64,000 nucleotides of DNA from CBFHSF01 sp965658445 (GCA_965658445.1 CBFHSF010000002.1:284581-348580), one strand, 5' to 3'; shown: positions 9,649 to 18,655, counted from the first letter of the stretch. Program-made: numbers and translations. Notes: generated by a model not told the origin, from the letters alone.

Positions 9649-10213
9649 CTTCTTCCTCTATTTTAATAATTCCTGTCGTGTTCTTGATTTCGTAATCGGT
9701 AAGATCCTGGTTGGCTTCAAAGCCCGTCCCCGTGGTAACGGTACCTCCCGAGGTGATCTTCACGAATTCATCAGAGTAAATCTTTTCTGTTTTCACGTCC
9801 CAAACCAAATGCTCAGTATTGAGCTTTTCTCCTTCCTGATTAAAGACTTCCACATTCCCTTTTACTATCCACATCTGTTGATTGGGATAGCGAATTCCAT
9901 AGTTGGCGGACAACCTAGAATCCTCTACCTCTTCTTCATTGTAAAAGATTACGAGGAGTCCTTCCGTGAACTCAAGATACGGTTCTTCTAATTGGGAATA
10001 GTTTTCTGCTAATGGGGCGGTTAGCCTCAAAGTAATACGGGCAGAATCAGTGTAGACGTATTCTATGTTCTTCTGAATCTCCATGGGAGTTCTCTCAACT
10101 TCCACGGAGGATACTTTCTGAACTTCTTTTACATCATTGACACATCCATACAAAAAGAGCATTGCCACCCAAAGGATGGCAATGCCCGTTTTCTTTGTAT
10201 TGTGAACCGCCAA
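9623..10213 (-). CDS. lptC: LPS export lipoprotein LptC
   Basis: LptC carries lipopolysaccharide from the LptBFG transporter into the periplasmic bridge. This 196-residue protein has a signal sequence ending in a lipobox (LYGC, Cys about residue 24), so it appears lipid-anchored, unlike the bitopic E. coli protein. It then has a beta-rich region with MWIVKGNVEVFNQEGEKLNTEHLVWDVKTEKIYSDEFVKI, the usual jelly-roll signature of LptC/OstA-like proteins, broken here only by my quotation. The C-terminus is very acidic (EEEDGKDDEDR). It begins two bases after the TPR gene and overlaps the next small gene by 26 bases. Confidence 0.88.
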   Translation of the reverse strand: MAVHNTKKTGIAILWVAMLFLYGCVNDVKEVQKVSSVEVERTPMEIQKNIEYVYTDSARITLRLTAPLAENYSQLEEPYLEFTEGLLVIFYNEEEVEDSRLSANYGIRYPNQQMWIVKGNVEVFNQEGEKLNTEHLVWDVKTEKIYSDEFVKITSGGTVTTGTGFEANQDLTDYEIKNTTGIIKIEEEDGKDDEDR

Positions 10214-10215
10214 TT

Positions 10216-11634
10216 CTAGTAGAATTTGATGGTAACCGTTTCGTTAATCCAACACCCAATGGTGTAACTATCTCCCGCTTTGTATCCCAATTGGAATGCA
10301 ACCGATTTATCGGGAACTGATTTCTTGTATGCAGCAATTAGCTTGTTGGCGATGTTTGCTACAGAGCTGTCAATAGACTTGGCGTAGCTCGCCTTGTTGA
10401 TAGCTGCCCAGTAAACCGCGTTCTTCTGTACTGCATCGGCACCACATTTTCCGGCAGCATCTGCGTAGATAGTTGCCAAAAGGATGTAAGGAGCTCCCCA
10501 TTCTTTCTTGTTGGCAGCTGCTTTAAGAGCGTACGTTTTTGCGCTAGACAAGTTGCCTAACTTCTGGTAACCAATTGCAATTTTGTAATAATCATTCGCT
10601 TGCTTCTTAGGATCGATTTCCTCTTCTGCTGCTTGTTTAGAGTACTCAACTGCTTTTGCGTAATCCTTGTTCTTTAAAGCAATGCTAGACATTCCACGTG
10701 CTGCAGTTGCAGATGGCTCAAGAGCAAATAACGCTTCTGCCATTCTAAAGAAGATAGGCTCAGAAGTACAATCTACGTCGTTTCCTTCCTCATCTTTTCT
10801 CTCCTTTTGGTAGGATTTAATTCCGCGACGCAACCAAGTTGTATTGTCTTTGTTCTTCTCAAAAGTCTCATCGTTGTACAACAAAGGAAGACGAGAACAA
10901 GTCAATACGGGGCTGATCATCTTTTCGATGTTACCACCTACTTTGTCGTATCCAGAAAGAATCTTTTCCGTTCTGGCCAATTTCTTTTCTCCTTTGGCAT
11001 CCAACTCTCCGGCCTCTTTCTTGGCGTTGAAGTCCTTGATCTGAAGGTTCAATTCGTTGTTGTTTTTCTCGATGGCCTCAGAAATCTTATCGTAAGTATT
11101 AACCAATTCAGCCAATTCGATTTCTTTGGCGTTGAACATTCTTACCGCAGCCAAGAAATATCCATTCATTACTGAAGGAGAAATTTTGTAACCGTCGATG
11201 TCGTAAGCTTCCTTAAACATCGCGTAGGCTTGTGCAATGCTGTCCTTGTTGAACTTGGCGTACTTAAGTGCTTTCTGACCTTTTACGTATCCCTCTTTTC
11301 CAGGGAAGTAAACCAAGCGTTTGTCGTATTGCTCAATAAAGAGATTCTGAAGGGCTGCTTTTTCTGCAGGATCCTCAGTCTTTTTGAGCTTGGCACTTAA
11401 AATTTTAGGAGCCATTACGTAAATATTCTTGTGAGCACCTGGACAGTTGGTGTATACTTCATACCATCCTTCGTATGCTTCTGAGTAAGACTTGGATTGG
11501 TATAAGGATCCAAAGATGTTGTACTGCTCCCAACACTTTACAGAATCTGCAGGAGTTTCACCCCATGCCTTCTTTTGTGCATTTGCGCTTATTAGGCCAA
11601 AAACGGCAACTATAAGTAAAATGTAACGCTTCAT
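10216..11634 (-). CDS. Secreted TPR-repeat protein
   Basis: A 472-residue exported protein: signal peptide MKRYILLIVAVFGLISANA, then helical repeats. The repeats are most evident around residues 290-390 (for example AARGMSSIALKNKDYAKAVEY and DYYKIAIGYQKLGNLSSAK), which fit tetratricopeptide repeats. The function is unknown; TPR proteins at this position in flavobacterial genomes are presumed periplasmic scaffolds in envelope assembly. It sits between the outer-membrane protein gene (12 bases upstream) and lptC (2 bases downstream). There is no catalytic motif. Confidence 0.8.
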   Translation of the reverse strand: MKRYILLIVAVFGLISANAQKKAWGETPADSVKCWEQYNIFGSLYQSKSYSEAYEGWYEVYTNCPGAHKNIYVMAPKILSAKLKKTEDPAEKAALQNLFIEQYDKRLVYFPGKEGYVKGQKALKYAKFNKDSIAQAYAMFKEAYDIDGYKISPSVMNGYFLAAVRMFNAKEIELAELVNTYDKISEAIEKNNNELNLQIKDFNAKKEAGELDAKGEKKLARTEKILSGYDKVGGNIEKMISPVLTCSRLPLLYNDETFEKNKDNTTWLRRGIKSYQKERKDEEGNDVDCTSEPIFFRMAEALFALEPSATAARGMSSIALKNKDYAKAVEYSKQAAEEEIDPKKQANDYYKIAIGYQKLGNLSSAKTYALKAAANKKEWGAPYILLATIYADAAGKCGADAVQKNAVYWAAINKASYAKSIDSSVANIANKLIAAYKKSVPDKSVAFQLGYKAGDSYTIGCWINETVTIKFY

Positions 11635-11646
11635 TTTAGTATCTAT

Positions 11647-13026
11647 TTATCTGTATTTAAATTTCCTAAACCACTTGTCATTTAAGTTTATGCCAAAGTA
11701 AAGATTTATATAATCTTCTTGTATGGCTCCACTGTTGATAAAACCTCTGCGGCCAAATACTATGCCAATATTAATTGTCGAGAGCTTTACATCTCCCGGA
11801 TCCACTGATTTGGCTCTAAAGGGCAAGTCCATCCCGAAGGTAAAGCCGTAGTCGGGTGCTGACTCGTCTTCAAAAGTAATATTTGTCTTTTCGTAAAACG
11901 CTCCAAATCGATATTTGATCGTCTCAAAGTAATTTCCTCTTCTGTTTTGGTTTCCAAAAGCAAAGTTTGGAATAAAGTAACCTCCTGCAGAAAAGCGATA
12001 CGAATCCGTAAGGCTAGATGGCGAACCATCAAAAGGTTTAAACCCGGACCACTGCGTAAGGTTCATATCCGCTTCCACCATCCAAGCATTGATGAGTAGC
12101 TCGGGAACTCTTCTTCCGTAAGAAACTCCTAAACCATAAGAATGAGGTAACGTGATAGACCCTCCAAGGTCAACATAAAGTGAACCGGTATCTAGAGGAA
12201 TTTCTGTACCTGAATTGGAAAGGACATACGTATAGGCTACCCCAGACTGAGTCGCTCTTAAATCGGACCCAAAACCGTAGGTTCCACCAATCGTGAAAAA
12301 CATATCGTTATCCTCTTGATTGTTGGCCTCACCTCTTACTTTTAGGTTTTTATCAGAATCCCAAGTGTATTCGTATTGAAATCCAGCATCAAATCCAAAG
12401 TCACTGACCGTAGTCTGAGTCTGCAGTCTCGTGTAGTCAATAGAAGGATCGGTAAAGAGAGCGTCTCTTCTGGTATCTGTAGTTCCAAATAGGTACGAAG
12501 CATTCAATCCCAAGGAAAGACCTTTATAGACTCTATACGAGTTCCCCCACATTACTTTATTGATTCCCCCTTGGCCTGTGTATCTGTAGACCGTATTTCC
12601 GTAATCGGGTTCTTCTACGGAAGATCTGATGTCATACCCAACAATAGAATACGGGGTAATGGCAACAGCCATACCCCAATTCTCGGTCAAAGGGAAGCCT
12701 AAAGCCAAGTAGTTAAAGTACCCTGTTGAGTTGGTAATGGGATCCGATCCCCCTGTGGACTGCCATACAAATTTCTGTACTCCCCCAAAGTCCAAGGTGG
12801 CCAACCTCAAGGCTGAGTAGCTCGCTGGGTTTCCAAGGTTAACGGAGTAAGGACTTCTAAGGGATTGATAAACCCCTCCCATTCCCTGTTGCTGTGCAAA
12901 GAGTCCATTGGACTTGTCTCCCAACCCAAAAAGAGAAAATGGGCTCACAGAGTTTATCTGAGCATTGGCAAAGCCAGAGATAAATAAAAACAGGATGGTA
13001 ACCTTAACGGCGTGTCTCTTCCACAT
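11647..13026 (-). CDS. Putative outer-membrane beta-barrel protein
   Basis: A 459-residue protein with a signal peptide (VTILFLFISGFANA, cleavage before Q) and a long series of alternating polar and aromatic segments. It starts with SPFSLFGLGDKSNG and contains GNPASY, a pattern seen in FadL-like and other Bacteroidota barrel proteins. It ends with FGINLNDKWFRKFKYR, an aromatic-rich final strand. The start codon overlaps the end of coaX by 23 bases. The call is structural rather than functional; a substrate cannot be named. Position between coaX and lptC is a common flavobacterial arrangement. Confidence 0.72.
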   Translation of the reverse strand: MWKRHAVKVTILFLFISGFANAQINSVSPFSLFGLGDKSNGLFAQQQGMGGVYQSLRSPYSVNLGNPASYSALRLATLDFGGVQKFVWQSTGGSDPITNSTGYFNYLALGFPLTENWGMAVAITPYSIVGYDIRSSVEEPDYGNTVYRYTGQGGINKVMWGNSYRVYKGLSLGLNASYLFGTTDTRRDALFTDPSIDYTRLQTQTTVSDFGFDAGFQYEYTWDSDKNLKVRGEANNQEDNDMFFTIGGTYGFGSDLRATQSGVAYTYVLSNSGTEIPLDTGSLYVDLGGSITLPHSYGLGVSYGRRVPELLINAWMVEADMNLTQWSGFKPFDGSPSSLTDSYRFSAGGYFIPNFAFGNQNRRGNYFETIKYRFGAFYEKTNITFEDESAPDYGFTFGMDLPFRAKSVDPGDVKLSTINIGIVFGRRGFINSGAIQEDYINLYFGINLNDKWFRKFKYR

Positions 13027-13729
13027 AGTGGTCCAAAATAGCGTTCAATCCCTTCATTAAAATTTCAGGGTCTGCAAAGATGTTATTTTTTAACGGGGTG
13101 ACCAAGAGTTCCGTATCCCCTCCTGTAAAAATCACCTCAACCTCCCCAAAACGCTTTTTATATTGAGAAATTATGCCGTCAATTTCAGAAGTTATCCCCA
13201 CGTAAACACCGGCTCCTAGGCATTCTTCTGTGGATCTTCCTAAAATTTCGTTAAAGTATGGAGATTTGACCTCGGGCAAGGCTTGGGTAAAAGACGACAT
13301 GGCTTTCGCTCGCATGGCCAATCCTGGAGAAATAATTCCTCCACCGTATCCATCTTTTGGAGAATAAAAATCATAGGTAATACAGGTTCCCGCGTCAATG
13401 ACCAATACATTGGAATTCGGGAATCTTGATTGGGCACCCGCCACTAAGGCAATTCTATCAGCTCCTAAGGTATGTGGTGTTTTGTATGAATCTAAAGAAA
13501 AGGGAAGTGAAATTTCTTGAGAAACCACTAGGCCTCCTTTAGATTGAATGAAATCTCGAACTTTTTGATCGTCTTTTCGTACCGAGCAATAGATCAATCG
13601 GTCGTCAGACTGGAAGTTTAGTTCCATCAACAAGTCCAAATCCTCAAAAAATTGAAGGCTCAATTCTCCTTTTTCAGAAAATGTTCCTACCCTAACTCTC
13701 GTATTTCCAGCGTCAAACAAAAAATTCAT
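13004..13729 (-). CDS. coaX: Type III pantothenate kinase
   Basis: CoaX phosphorylates pantothenate, the first step of coenzyme A synthesis, using the ASKHA fold. The 241-residue sequence has the N-terminal phosphate motif DAGNTRVRVG (residues 6-15), the pantothenate-binding segment PHTLGADRIAL, the second phosphate motif VIDAGTCITYD, and the adenosine motif IFTGGDTELL. This is the first gene of the minus-strand run that continues through the outer-membrane protein, TPR protein and lptC genes; the 23-base overlap with the next gene supports an operon. Confidence 0.95.
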   Translation of the reverse strand: MNFLFDAGNTRVRVGTFSEKGELSLQFFEDLDLLMELNFQSDDRLIYCSVRKDDQKVRDFIQSKGGLVVSQEISLPFSLDSYKTPHTLGADRIALVAGAQSRFPNSNVLVIDAGTCITYDFYSPKDGYGGGIISPGLAMRAKAMSSFTQALPEVKSPYFNEILGRSTEECLGAGVYVGITSEIDGIISQYKKRFGEVEVIFTGGDTELLVTPLKNNIFADPEILMKGLNAILDHYVEETRR

Positions 13730-13760
13730 AGGTCAAAGGTACATTAAGGCTTAAAATTAC

Positions 13761-13792
13761 TTGTTGTAAATGATATTTTTTCTTTAGATTTG
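13761..13792 (+). promoter_or_regulatory. Promoter of tRNA-Phe
   Basis: A perfect Bacteroidota -7 element TAGATTTG (13785-13792) has TTGTTG (13761-13766) upstream, giving TTG elements at gaps of 18 and 21 bases, close to the known TTTG/TAnnTTTG arrangement. Transcription would start about ten bases before the tRNA. Confidence 0.75.
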
Positions 13793-13808
13793 CCGCCGCT
13801 ATCGCAAT

Positions 13809-13881
13809 GGTGCCATAGCTCAGTTGGTAGAGCAATGGACTGAAAATCCATGTGTCCCTGGTTCGATTCCTGGTGGCACCA
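13809..13881 (+). tRNA. tRNA-Phe (anticodon GAA)
   Basis: A 73-base cloverleaf: acceptor GGTGCCA (13809-13815) pairs with TGGCACC (13874-13880), discriminator A at 13881. The anticodon stem ATGGA/TCCAT encloses the loop CTGAAAA, with anticodon GAA at 13842-13844. The T arm carries GGTTCGATTCC. CCA is not encoded (next bases are CGC), so it must be added after transcription. A terminator follows immediately, so the tRNA is a single-gene transcript. Confidence 0.97.
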
Positions 13882-13888
13882 CGCAAAG

Positions 13889-13912
13889 AACCCCAATCGC
13901 AAGATTGGGGTT
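13889..13912 (+). terminator. Terminator of tRNA-Phe
   Basis: The stem AACCCCAATC / GATTGGGGTT with a 4-base loop GCAA is followed by TTCTTTTT. It begins eight bases after the tRNA. Confidence 0.9.
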
Positions 13913-14078
13913 TTCTTTTTCTATCTTGTTTACTTTCCGTTTTACGCTCTCATGTGCTCTCTTCTCATGCAATCTATTTTTTGGTTTTTTTAATTGAAAC
14001 CATTGGAAATATTGAAGGAACCAGAGAATTGATATGAATAATTGACGGACTTTAGAAAAATTCAACGACCTTTCCTCC

Positions 14079-15485
14079 ATGGATTTTAAAACACTAGGCC
14101 TTAACGATCAGATTATAGAGGCCATTTCTTACATGGGCTTTGAAAAAGCTACGCCCATTCAGGAGCAGACAATGCCCCACATTATTGAAGGCCGAGACGT
14201 TATTGCCTGTGCTCAAACAGGAACCGGAAAAACCGCCGCTTTTATCCTCCCCACCCTTCACAACATCACAGAAACCGGACACAAGGGCACCAGCACATTG
14301 GTCATTGTTCCCACGCGTGAGTTGGCAACCCAAATTGACAATCAAGTTCAAGGGTTTAGCTACTTCGTGGATGCGCACAGCGCTACCGTTTTAGGAGGTG
14401 GAACCGGAGCGGGTTTTGAAAAGGAAAAAACAGCCCTTACCAAGGGAACGGATATCATAATAGCAACCCCAGGAAAACTACTTTCCCATTTGAGAATGGG
14501 CTACGTAAAGTTTGACCAAGTCAAGCACTTTATTCTAGACGAGGCCGATCGAATGTTGGACATGGGATTCCGCGACGATATTTTAAAAATTGCATCGTAC
14601 CTACCAGAGAAAAGGCAGAACCTACTTTTTAGCGCGACCATGCCATTGAAGATTAGAGATTTGGCTCGAGACCTGTTGGTTGACCCCTTTGAGGTGAGTC
14701 TCTCTATTTCCAAGCCAGCGGCCGGTGTTACGCAGAGAAAATTCTTGGTGTACAACGAGCAAAAAATACCGTTGGTAGAAACGCTTCTCAAAGACAGAGA
14801 CAACTACAAGAGCATTATCATTTTCTGTTCTAGAAAGGTTTCGGTTAACGATGTCTACAGAACGCTTCGACGCAAAGGCTATTCGGCCAAAAGCATTTCT
14901 TCTGACCTAGAGCAGGTAGATAGAGAAGCGGTACTTTCTGATTTCCGAAGTAAAAAAACGCGCATTGTAGTCGCCACAGATGTACTTTCTAGGGGAATTG
15001 ACATTAAGGACATCAACTTGGTTATCAACTATGACGTTCCCAACAACCCAGAAGATTACGTCCACCGCGTGGGAAGAACGGCTCGTGCTGAAACCAAGGG
15101 AGAAGCCATTACTTTGGTCAACCCAATGGACATGAGAAAGTTCCACTACATAGAAGAACTCATTGAGAAAGTGGTGGACACTCCTGAACTTCCCGAAGGC
15201 TTTAGCAAAGGTCCCGAGTGGAGGTTAGACGATCCCAAGAAAAAGAAAAAGGGACGAAAAAGAGATTCCCAGGGAGGTTCTGGCGGTGGAAAAAACGGAA
15301 GGAACTTCAAAGGGAAAAAGAGAAATTTCAATCCCAAGGGAGGTTCTAATAACAGCTACAATCACTCCGGAAAAAAGAACAACAACAATAAAAAGGGACC
15401 AAAGGAGGGTGGACAAAAGCAAGGTGGACAAAAGCAGGGAGGATCAAACCCTTCGGCAACGAAACCCAAAAACAATAATTCATGA
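14079..15485 (+). CDS. DEAD-box RNA helicase (RhlE-like)
   Basis: An ATP-dependent RNA helicase of 468 residues, likely acting in ribosome assembly or cold-time RNA remodelling. All core motifs are visible: Q motif ATPIQEQTMP, motif I AQTGTGKT (about residues 46-53), Ia PTRELA, Ib TPGK, II D154-E-A-D157, III SAT, IV IIFCSRK, V ATDVLSRGIDI and VI HRVGRTAR. After about residue 385 the protein becomes a lysine-, glycine- and asparagine-rich disordered tail, including repeated QKQGG units, which should bind RNA non-specifically. RhlE-type subgroup is the best guess from the tail and short core. Its stop codon overlaps the start of the next gene (ATGA). Confidence 0.94.
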   Translation: MDFKTLGLNDQIIEAISYMGFEKATPIQEQTMPHIIEGRDVIACAQTGTGKTAAFILPTLHNITETGHKGTSTLVIVPTRELATQIDNQVQGFSYFVDAHSATVLGGGTGAGFEKEKTALTKGTDIIIATPGKLLSHLRMGYVKFDQVKHFILDEADRMLDMGFRDDILKIASYLPEKRQNLLFSATMPLKIRDLARDLLVDPFEVSLSISKPAAGVTQRKFLVYNEQKIPLVETLLKDRDNYKSIIIFCSRKVSVNDVYRTLRRKGYSAKSISSDLEQVDREAVLSDFRSKKTRIVVATDVLSRGIDIKDINLVINYDVPNNPEDYVHRVGRTARAETKGEAITLVNPMDMRKFHYIEELIEKVVDTPELPEGFSKGPEWRLDDPKKKKKGRKRDSQGGSGGGKNGRNFKGKKRNFNPKGGSNNSYNHSGKKNNNNKKGPKEGGQKQGGQKQGGSNPSATKPKNNNS

Positions 15486-15934
15486 AAAAATTGATTTTAG
15501 CACTTTTGGTCGGTCTTTCCATGACCCTATCATTCACCTCTTTGGGACAAACCGCTGAAGAGCAAGAAGTCATCAATACCATTCAAAGTTTCTTTGACGC
15601 CATGGCCGAAAAGGACACGGCAACACTTTCCTCACTGATGCATCCAAAAGGTGTTTACTTTGTGACCCAAGAAGGAAAATCGGCAAGAGTCAATACACAT
15701 GAAGCGTACGTAAAGAATTTCCCCATGGGAAAGGAGTATGACTTCAAAGAAGAAATGTGGGACCCGCAAGTCTTGATTAATGGAGACATGGCCGTTCTTT
15801 GGGCGCCGTACAATTTCTATCTCAATGGCAAATTTGAGCACTGCGGCATAGACAACTTTTCCCTCATAAAGGAAAACGGTAAGTGGGTCATTGCGACAAC
15901 GGTCTTTTCGATTTCTAAAACCCCATGTAATTAA
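15482..15934 (+). CDS. Exported NTF2-fold (DUF4440/SnoaL-like) protein
   Basis: A 150-residue protein with a signal peptide (about residues 1-22, ending SLGQ) and a single NTF2-like domain. EEQEVINTIQSFFDAMAEKDTATLSSLMHPKG is the typical opening helix pair of the fold, and the end FSLIKENGKWVIATTVFS the typical last strands. Members of this superfamily include isomerases and binding proteins, so no reaction can be named. The start overlaps the helicase stop by four bases, which may couple their translation. A second protein of the same kind follows 9 bases later. The quoted helix is split over two motifs in the protein: EEQEVINTIQSFFD and MAEKDTATLSSLMHP. Confidence 0.75.
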   Translation: MKKLILALLVGLSMTLSFTSLGQTAEEQEVINTIQSFFDAMAEKDTATLSSLMHPKGVYFVTQEGKSARVNTHEAYVKNFPMGKEYDFKEEMWDPQVLINGDMAVLWAPYNFYLNGKFEHCGIDNFSLIKENGKWVIATTVFSISKTPCN

Positions 15935-15943
15935 CCTCCAAAT

Positions 15944-16423
15944 ATGAAAACATATGTTCTTTGGCTGGTGCTGATAACAATACTTTTGAGCTGTACTTCG
16001 CCAGAAAAACCGTCTAGCCCCGATGCATTTTTGGACCAATGGCACCGAGATGCAGCAACAGGGCAATTTGAAAATTACTTTGCAGCCTTTGAGTCTGACG
16101 CTTCCATTTTTATGGGAACAGATGCCACAGAACGCTGGACAATAGCGGAATTCAAGCCATGGGCCAAGCCTTATTTTGAAGACGGAATGGCCTGGGATTT
16201 CACTCCTTTTAACCGCCACCTCTTCTACGCAGAAAAAGGTAACATGCTTTGGTTTGATGAAGAGCTAGAAACTCCTAACTTAGGGGTTTGTAGAGGCACA
16301 GGTGTTATGGAGTGGAAAAATGGCCGTTGGAGAATACATCACTACAACCTCGCTATTGCCATTCCAAACGACTTGCTCCCTACTTTAGTTCCGATGTTGG
16401 ATTCACTTAAAACCTCAAAATAA
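15944..16423 (+). CDS. SnoaL/NTF2-like lipoprotein
   Basis: A 159-residue lipoprotein: signal sequence with lipobox LLSC (Cys at residue 17), then a single NTF2-like domain with FLDQWHRDAATGQFENYFAA at its start and GTGVMEWKNGRWRIHHYNLA near the end. The latter matches the conserved final strands of SnoaL_3-type domains in Bacteroidota. It is probably a distant relative of the preceding gene and may have arisen with it by duplication. The stop codon overlaps the start of the DUF4412 gene (TAATG). No catalytic residues can be assigned. Confidence 0.75.
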   Translation: MKTYVLWLVLITILLSCTSPEKPSSPDAFLDQWHRDAATGQFENYFAAFESDASIFMGTDATERWTIAEFKPWAKPYFEDGMAWDFTPFNRHLFYAEKGNMLWFDEELETPNLGVCRGTGVMEWKNGRWRIHHYNLAIAIPNDLLPTLVPMLDSLKTSK

Positions 16424-17097
16424 TGACCATGACAAAAAAACTTTTTCTCTCCCTTTTTACTCTAATTGTATTCGGAGTGGGAGCTCAGGCACAAGAGAGC
16501 GATGTGCACATTTCTTATGACATTGAATTTATCACTGAAGACAGTGAGAGCCCCGAAATGGCCATGCTAAGTGGATCCACTATGGTTTTAGCATTCCAAG
16601 ATCACCACGTTTCTATGGACATGCAAATGGGTCAAATGATAGGAATTAAAGTAGCCATGGATGGCGAAAAGAGAACGGGAACTATGTTGATGTCCATGAT
16701 GGGAACCAACATGGCCGCCAATGTTAGTCCCGAAGAATACCAAGAGCTTGAAGATGAAAACTCTCAAGTAAAAACCACCATTGAGAAACTTGATGGGAAG
16801 AAAAAAATCTTGGGTTACAGCTGTAAAAGAGCCAAAATCACAAGCCAAGATGGATCTGTGGTTACGGTATGGTACACAGATAAAATCAAGCCAAACAACT
16901 TGAACTCTGATATGACTTCTATGTATGGAGATTTGGACGGATTCCCATTAGAAATGGAAACTATGGCCAACAATACTCCAATGGTTATGACTGCCACCAA
17001 CATTCGCGAAGCACAAGACAGCGATTTTGAAGTGGAAATTCCTGAGGGAACTCAAATCATGACCTACACACAACTCAAGCAAATGGGAGGCAACTAA
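16423..17097 (+). CDS. Exported DUF4412-like protein
   Basis: A 224-residue protein with a signal peptide (cleavage after GVGAQA, about residue 24). The middle is unusually rich in methionine (for example MDMQMGQMIGIKVAM and MLMSMMGTNMAANV). The segment KILGYSCKRAKI followed by VWYTDKI is the signature of the DUF4412 / GLPGLI-type periplasmic beta-rich proteins. The biological role is unknown. The Met-rich part could bind Cu(I) or simply be hydrophobic core; that is speculation. Translation probably restarts at the TAATG junction; an alternative ATG lies two codons later. Confidence 0.7.
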   Translation: MTMTKKLFLSLFTLIVFGVGAQAQESDVHISYDIEFITEDSESPEMAMLSGSTMVLAFQDHHVSMDMQMGQMIGIKVAMDGEKRTGTMLMSMMGTNMAANVSPEEYQELEDENSQVKTTIEKLDGKKKILGYSCKRAKITSQDGSVVTVWYTDKIKPNNLNSDMTSMYGDLDGFPLEMETMANNTPMVMTATNIREAQDSDFEVEIPEGTQIMTYTQLKQMGGN

Positions 17098-17126
17098 TTC
17101 GCCTTCAAAAACAGAAAGAACAAAGG

Positions 17127-17768
17127 ATGAGAAGATCCCTTAAACTAAGCGCTTGGGCCTTGTGCCTAGGCCTTTTTACTGCCGCATGTACCAACACAAA
17201 GTTGGTAGCCACTTGGTCTAATCCCGAATTAACTGCGGAGCCGACAAAGCACGTTTTGGTCGTAGCCATTACAGACAGAGCGGATTATCAAATCACTTTT
17301 GAACAAGCGATTCAAACACAGCTTCAACGAAAAAATGTGGAAGCCAAAATTGGATTTGAATTCTTGGGAGCAGACCACAAACCCAGTGAAGATGAGTTGA
17401 GAAAATCCGTAGATAGAATGAAGGAAGAAGGTGTGGAAACCATAATTGTTATTACCCTTCTCGACGTCAACGAAAGCACCCGCTATGTTCCTGGAAACAC
17501 CTATGCTCCCTATGGATACTATGGAGGATGGGGGCCCTATTACTACAGTAGTTATTACACGGTAAGAGAGCCCGGATATTACACGACAACCACAGATATA
17601 TTCTTGGAGTGCCGCATGTATGATTTGGCTCAAAAGGGATTGATTTGGGCCGGACAATCAGAAACTACGGATCCTTCTTCAGCAGATGACTTTTCTAAAG
17701 AATACGCTGCGGTTATTGTAGAAGAAATAGACAGATTGGGATACTTAGACAAGACGAAAAACAAATAA
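17127..17768 (+). CDS. Lipoprotein of unknown function with Tyr/Gly-rich loop
   Basis: A 213-residue lipoprotein with signal sequence and lipobox TAAC (Cys at residue 21). The alpha/beta core begins KLVATWSNPEL and contains VLVVAITDRADYQITFEQAI. At about residues 125-155 there is an insert of almost only Tyr, Gly, Pro and Trp (YAPYGYYGGWGPYYYSSYY). The layout (alpha/beta core with aromatic loop, then a segment ending in WAGQSET) resembles DUF4136-type lipoproteins such as the one at 18.7 kb, though the sequences are not closely alike. It ends the helicase-led run; a terminator follows. Confidence 0.65.
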   Translation: MRRSLKLSAWALCLGLFTAACTNTKLVATWSNPELTAEPTKHVLVVAITDRADYQITFEQAIQTQLQRKNVEAKIGFEFLGADHKPSEDELRKSVDRMKEEGVETIIVITLLDVNESTRYVPGNTYAPYGYYGGWGPYYYSSYYTVREPGYYTTTTDIFLECRMYDLAQKGLIWAGQSETTDPSSADDFSKEYAAVIVEEIDRLGYLDKTKNK

Positions 17769-17840
17769 GAGTCCACATTTCACTCTAATTTCGCAATATT
17801 TATCCCTCATAATGGTCCTTGAATGGGTCCTGAAAACAAA

Positions 17841-17868
17841 AAAATCCCGGAATTGCCTCCGGGATTTT
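17841..17868. terminator. Bidirectional intrinsic terminator
   Basis: A 10-bp stem AAAATCCCGG / CCGGGATTTT with an 8-base loop and T/A runs on both sides, between convergent genes. Confidence 0.9.
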
Positions 17869-17895
17869 TTTATGCTTGTTGTATTTATACTCTTC

Positions 17896-18501
17896 CTATA
17901 ACTGAACAAAGGCTCCTATATTAAGACCAAATTGAGCAATCGCGGAATATCCGGAAACTCCTACTCCGGATCCACCAGAACCCACAAAGATGGTTCCTCC
18001 CAATCCCTGAATGGGCATGAGAAGCTGACCTCCCACAGAAAGACCAATGTGCTCCGTAAGATACATTCTCGCACCCAAGTCCAATCCTACGGTAAAGTAG
18101 GTGTAGCTTCTACCGTACTGCTCGTTATTTCTAATGTTTACAAATCCGATTTTTGCGCCCGCAAAAGGCTCAAAACGAGAACCTGATTTTCTAAAATACC
18201 TCTGAAAATCTACGAGGTAATACTGCCATGTTAGGCCTACTGTTTCATCGGGATACTGGAAAGAGCGAACATCCGCTGAGCTATTTTGGAACGAATACGT
18301 GAATCCCACAGCATTGTCTCTGTCCAATCTAAAAAGGGCATTGAACTCTTGAGAAGTAGCATCATTTACATAAACACTACCACCGTATACAGGAATATTG
18401 TTTCCAAACATGTATCCTTGAGTGTAGTGAAATCCGAATTGTGAAAAAGCCGGAAGCGCAAATAGTAGGGAGAAAGCTAGAAATAGTACTCTTTTTTTCA
18501 T
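17896..18501 (-). CDS. Small outer-membrane beta-barrel-type protein
   Basis: A 201-residue exported protein with a clear signal peptide (MKKRVLFLAFSLLFALPAFS). The rest alternates between short polar turns and strands rich in Gly, Tyr and Phe, and ends with AQFGLNIGAFVQL, which fits a final outer-membrane strand. The pattern suits an eight-stranded barrel. I do not recognise a specific family, and the function is unknown. It is monocistronic: terminator on its 3' side, a divergent lipoprotein gene on its 5' side. Confidence 0.7.
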   Translation of the reverse strand: MKKRVLFLAFSLLFALPAFSQFGFHYTQGYMFGNNIPVYGGSVYVNDATSQEFNALFRLDRDNAVGFTYSFQNSSADVRSFQYPDETVGLTWQYYLVDFQRYFRKSGSRFEPFAGAKIGFVNIRNNEQYGRSYTYFTVGLDLGARMYLTEHIGLSVGGQLLMPIQGLGGTIFVGSGGSGVGVSGYSAIAQFGLNIGAFVQL

Positions 18502-18631
18502 TGATAAATAGTTTGCTCTGATCTTTAAATTGTGGTCAAAATGAAAATTCCCTTACGGGAAATATTTTATTGATTAATAATCCACCACTATCTTTAAGAA
18601 TAGAGAATGATTAAATTAAATCCTCTTTTGT

Positions 18632-18639
18632 TACTTTTG
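18632..18639 (+). promoter_or_regulatory. -7 promoter box for the DUF4136 lipoprotein gene
   Basis: TACTTTTG matches TAnnTTTG and lies 16 bases before the start codon. No TTG is seen at the expected -33 distance, so the assignment is tentative. Confidence 0.45.
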
Positions 18640-18655
18640 AATAAATTTATACAAA

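Noticed and set aside
13820..14080. An 86-codon minus-strand frame ending in a peptide like VVPPGIEPGTHGFSVHC
   Set aside because: It is the reverse of the tRNA-Phe gene and its terminator; this kind of peptide is a well-known false gene made from tRNA sequence.
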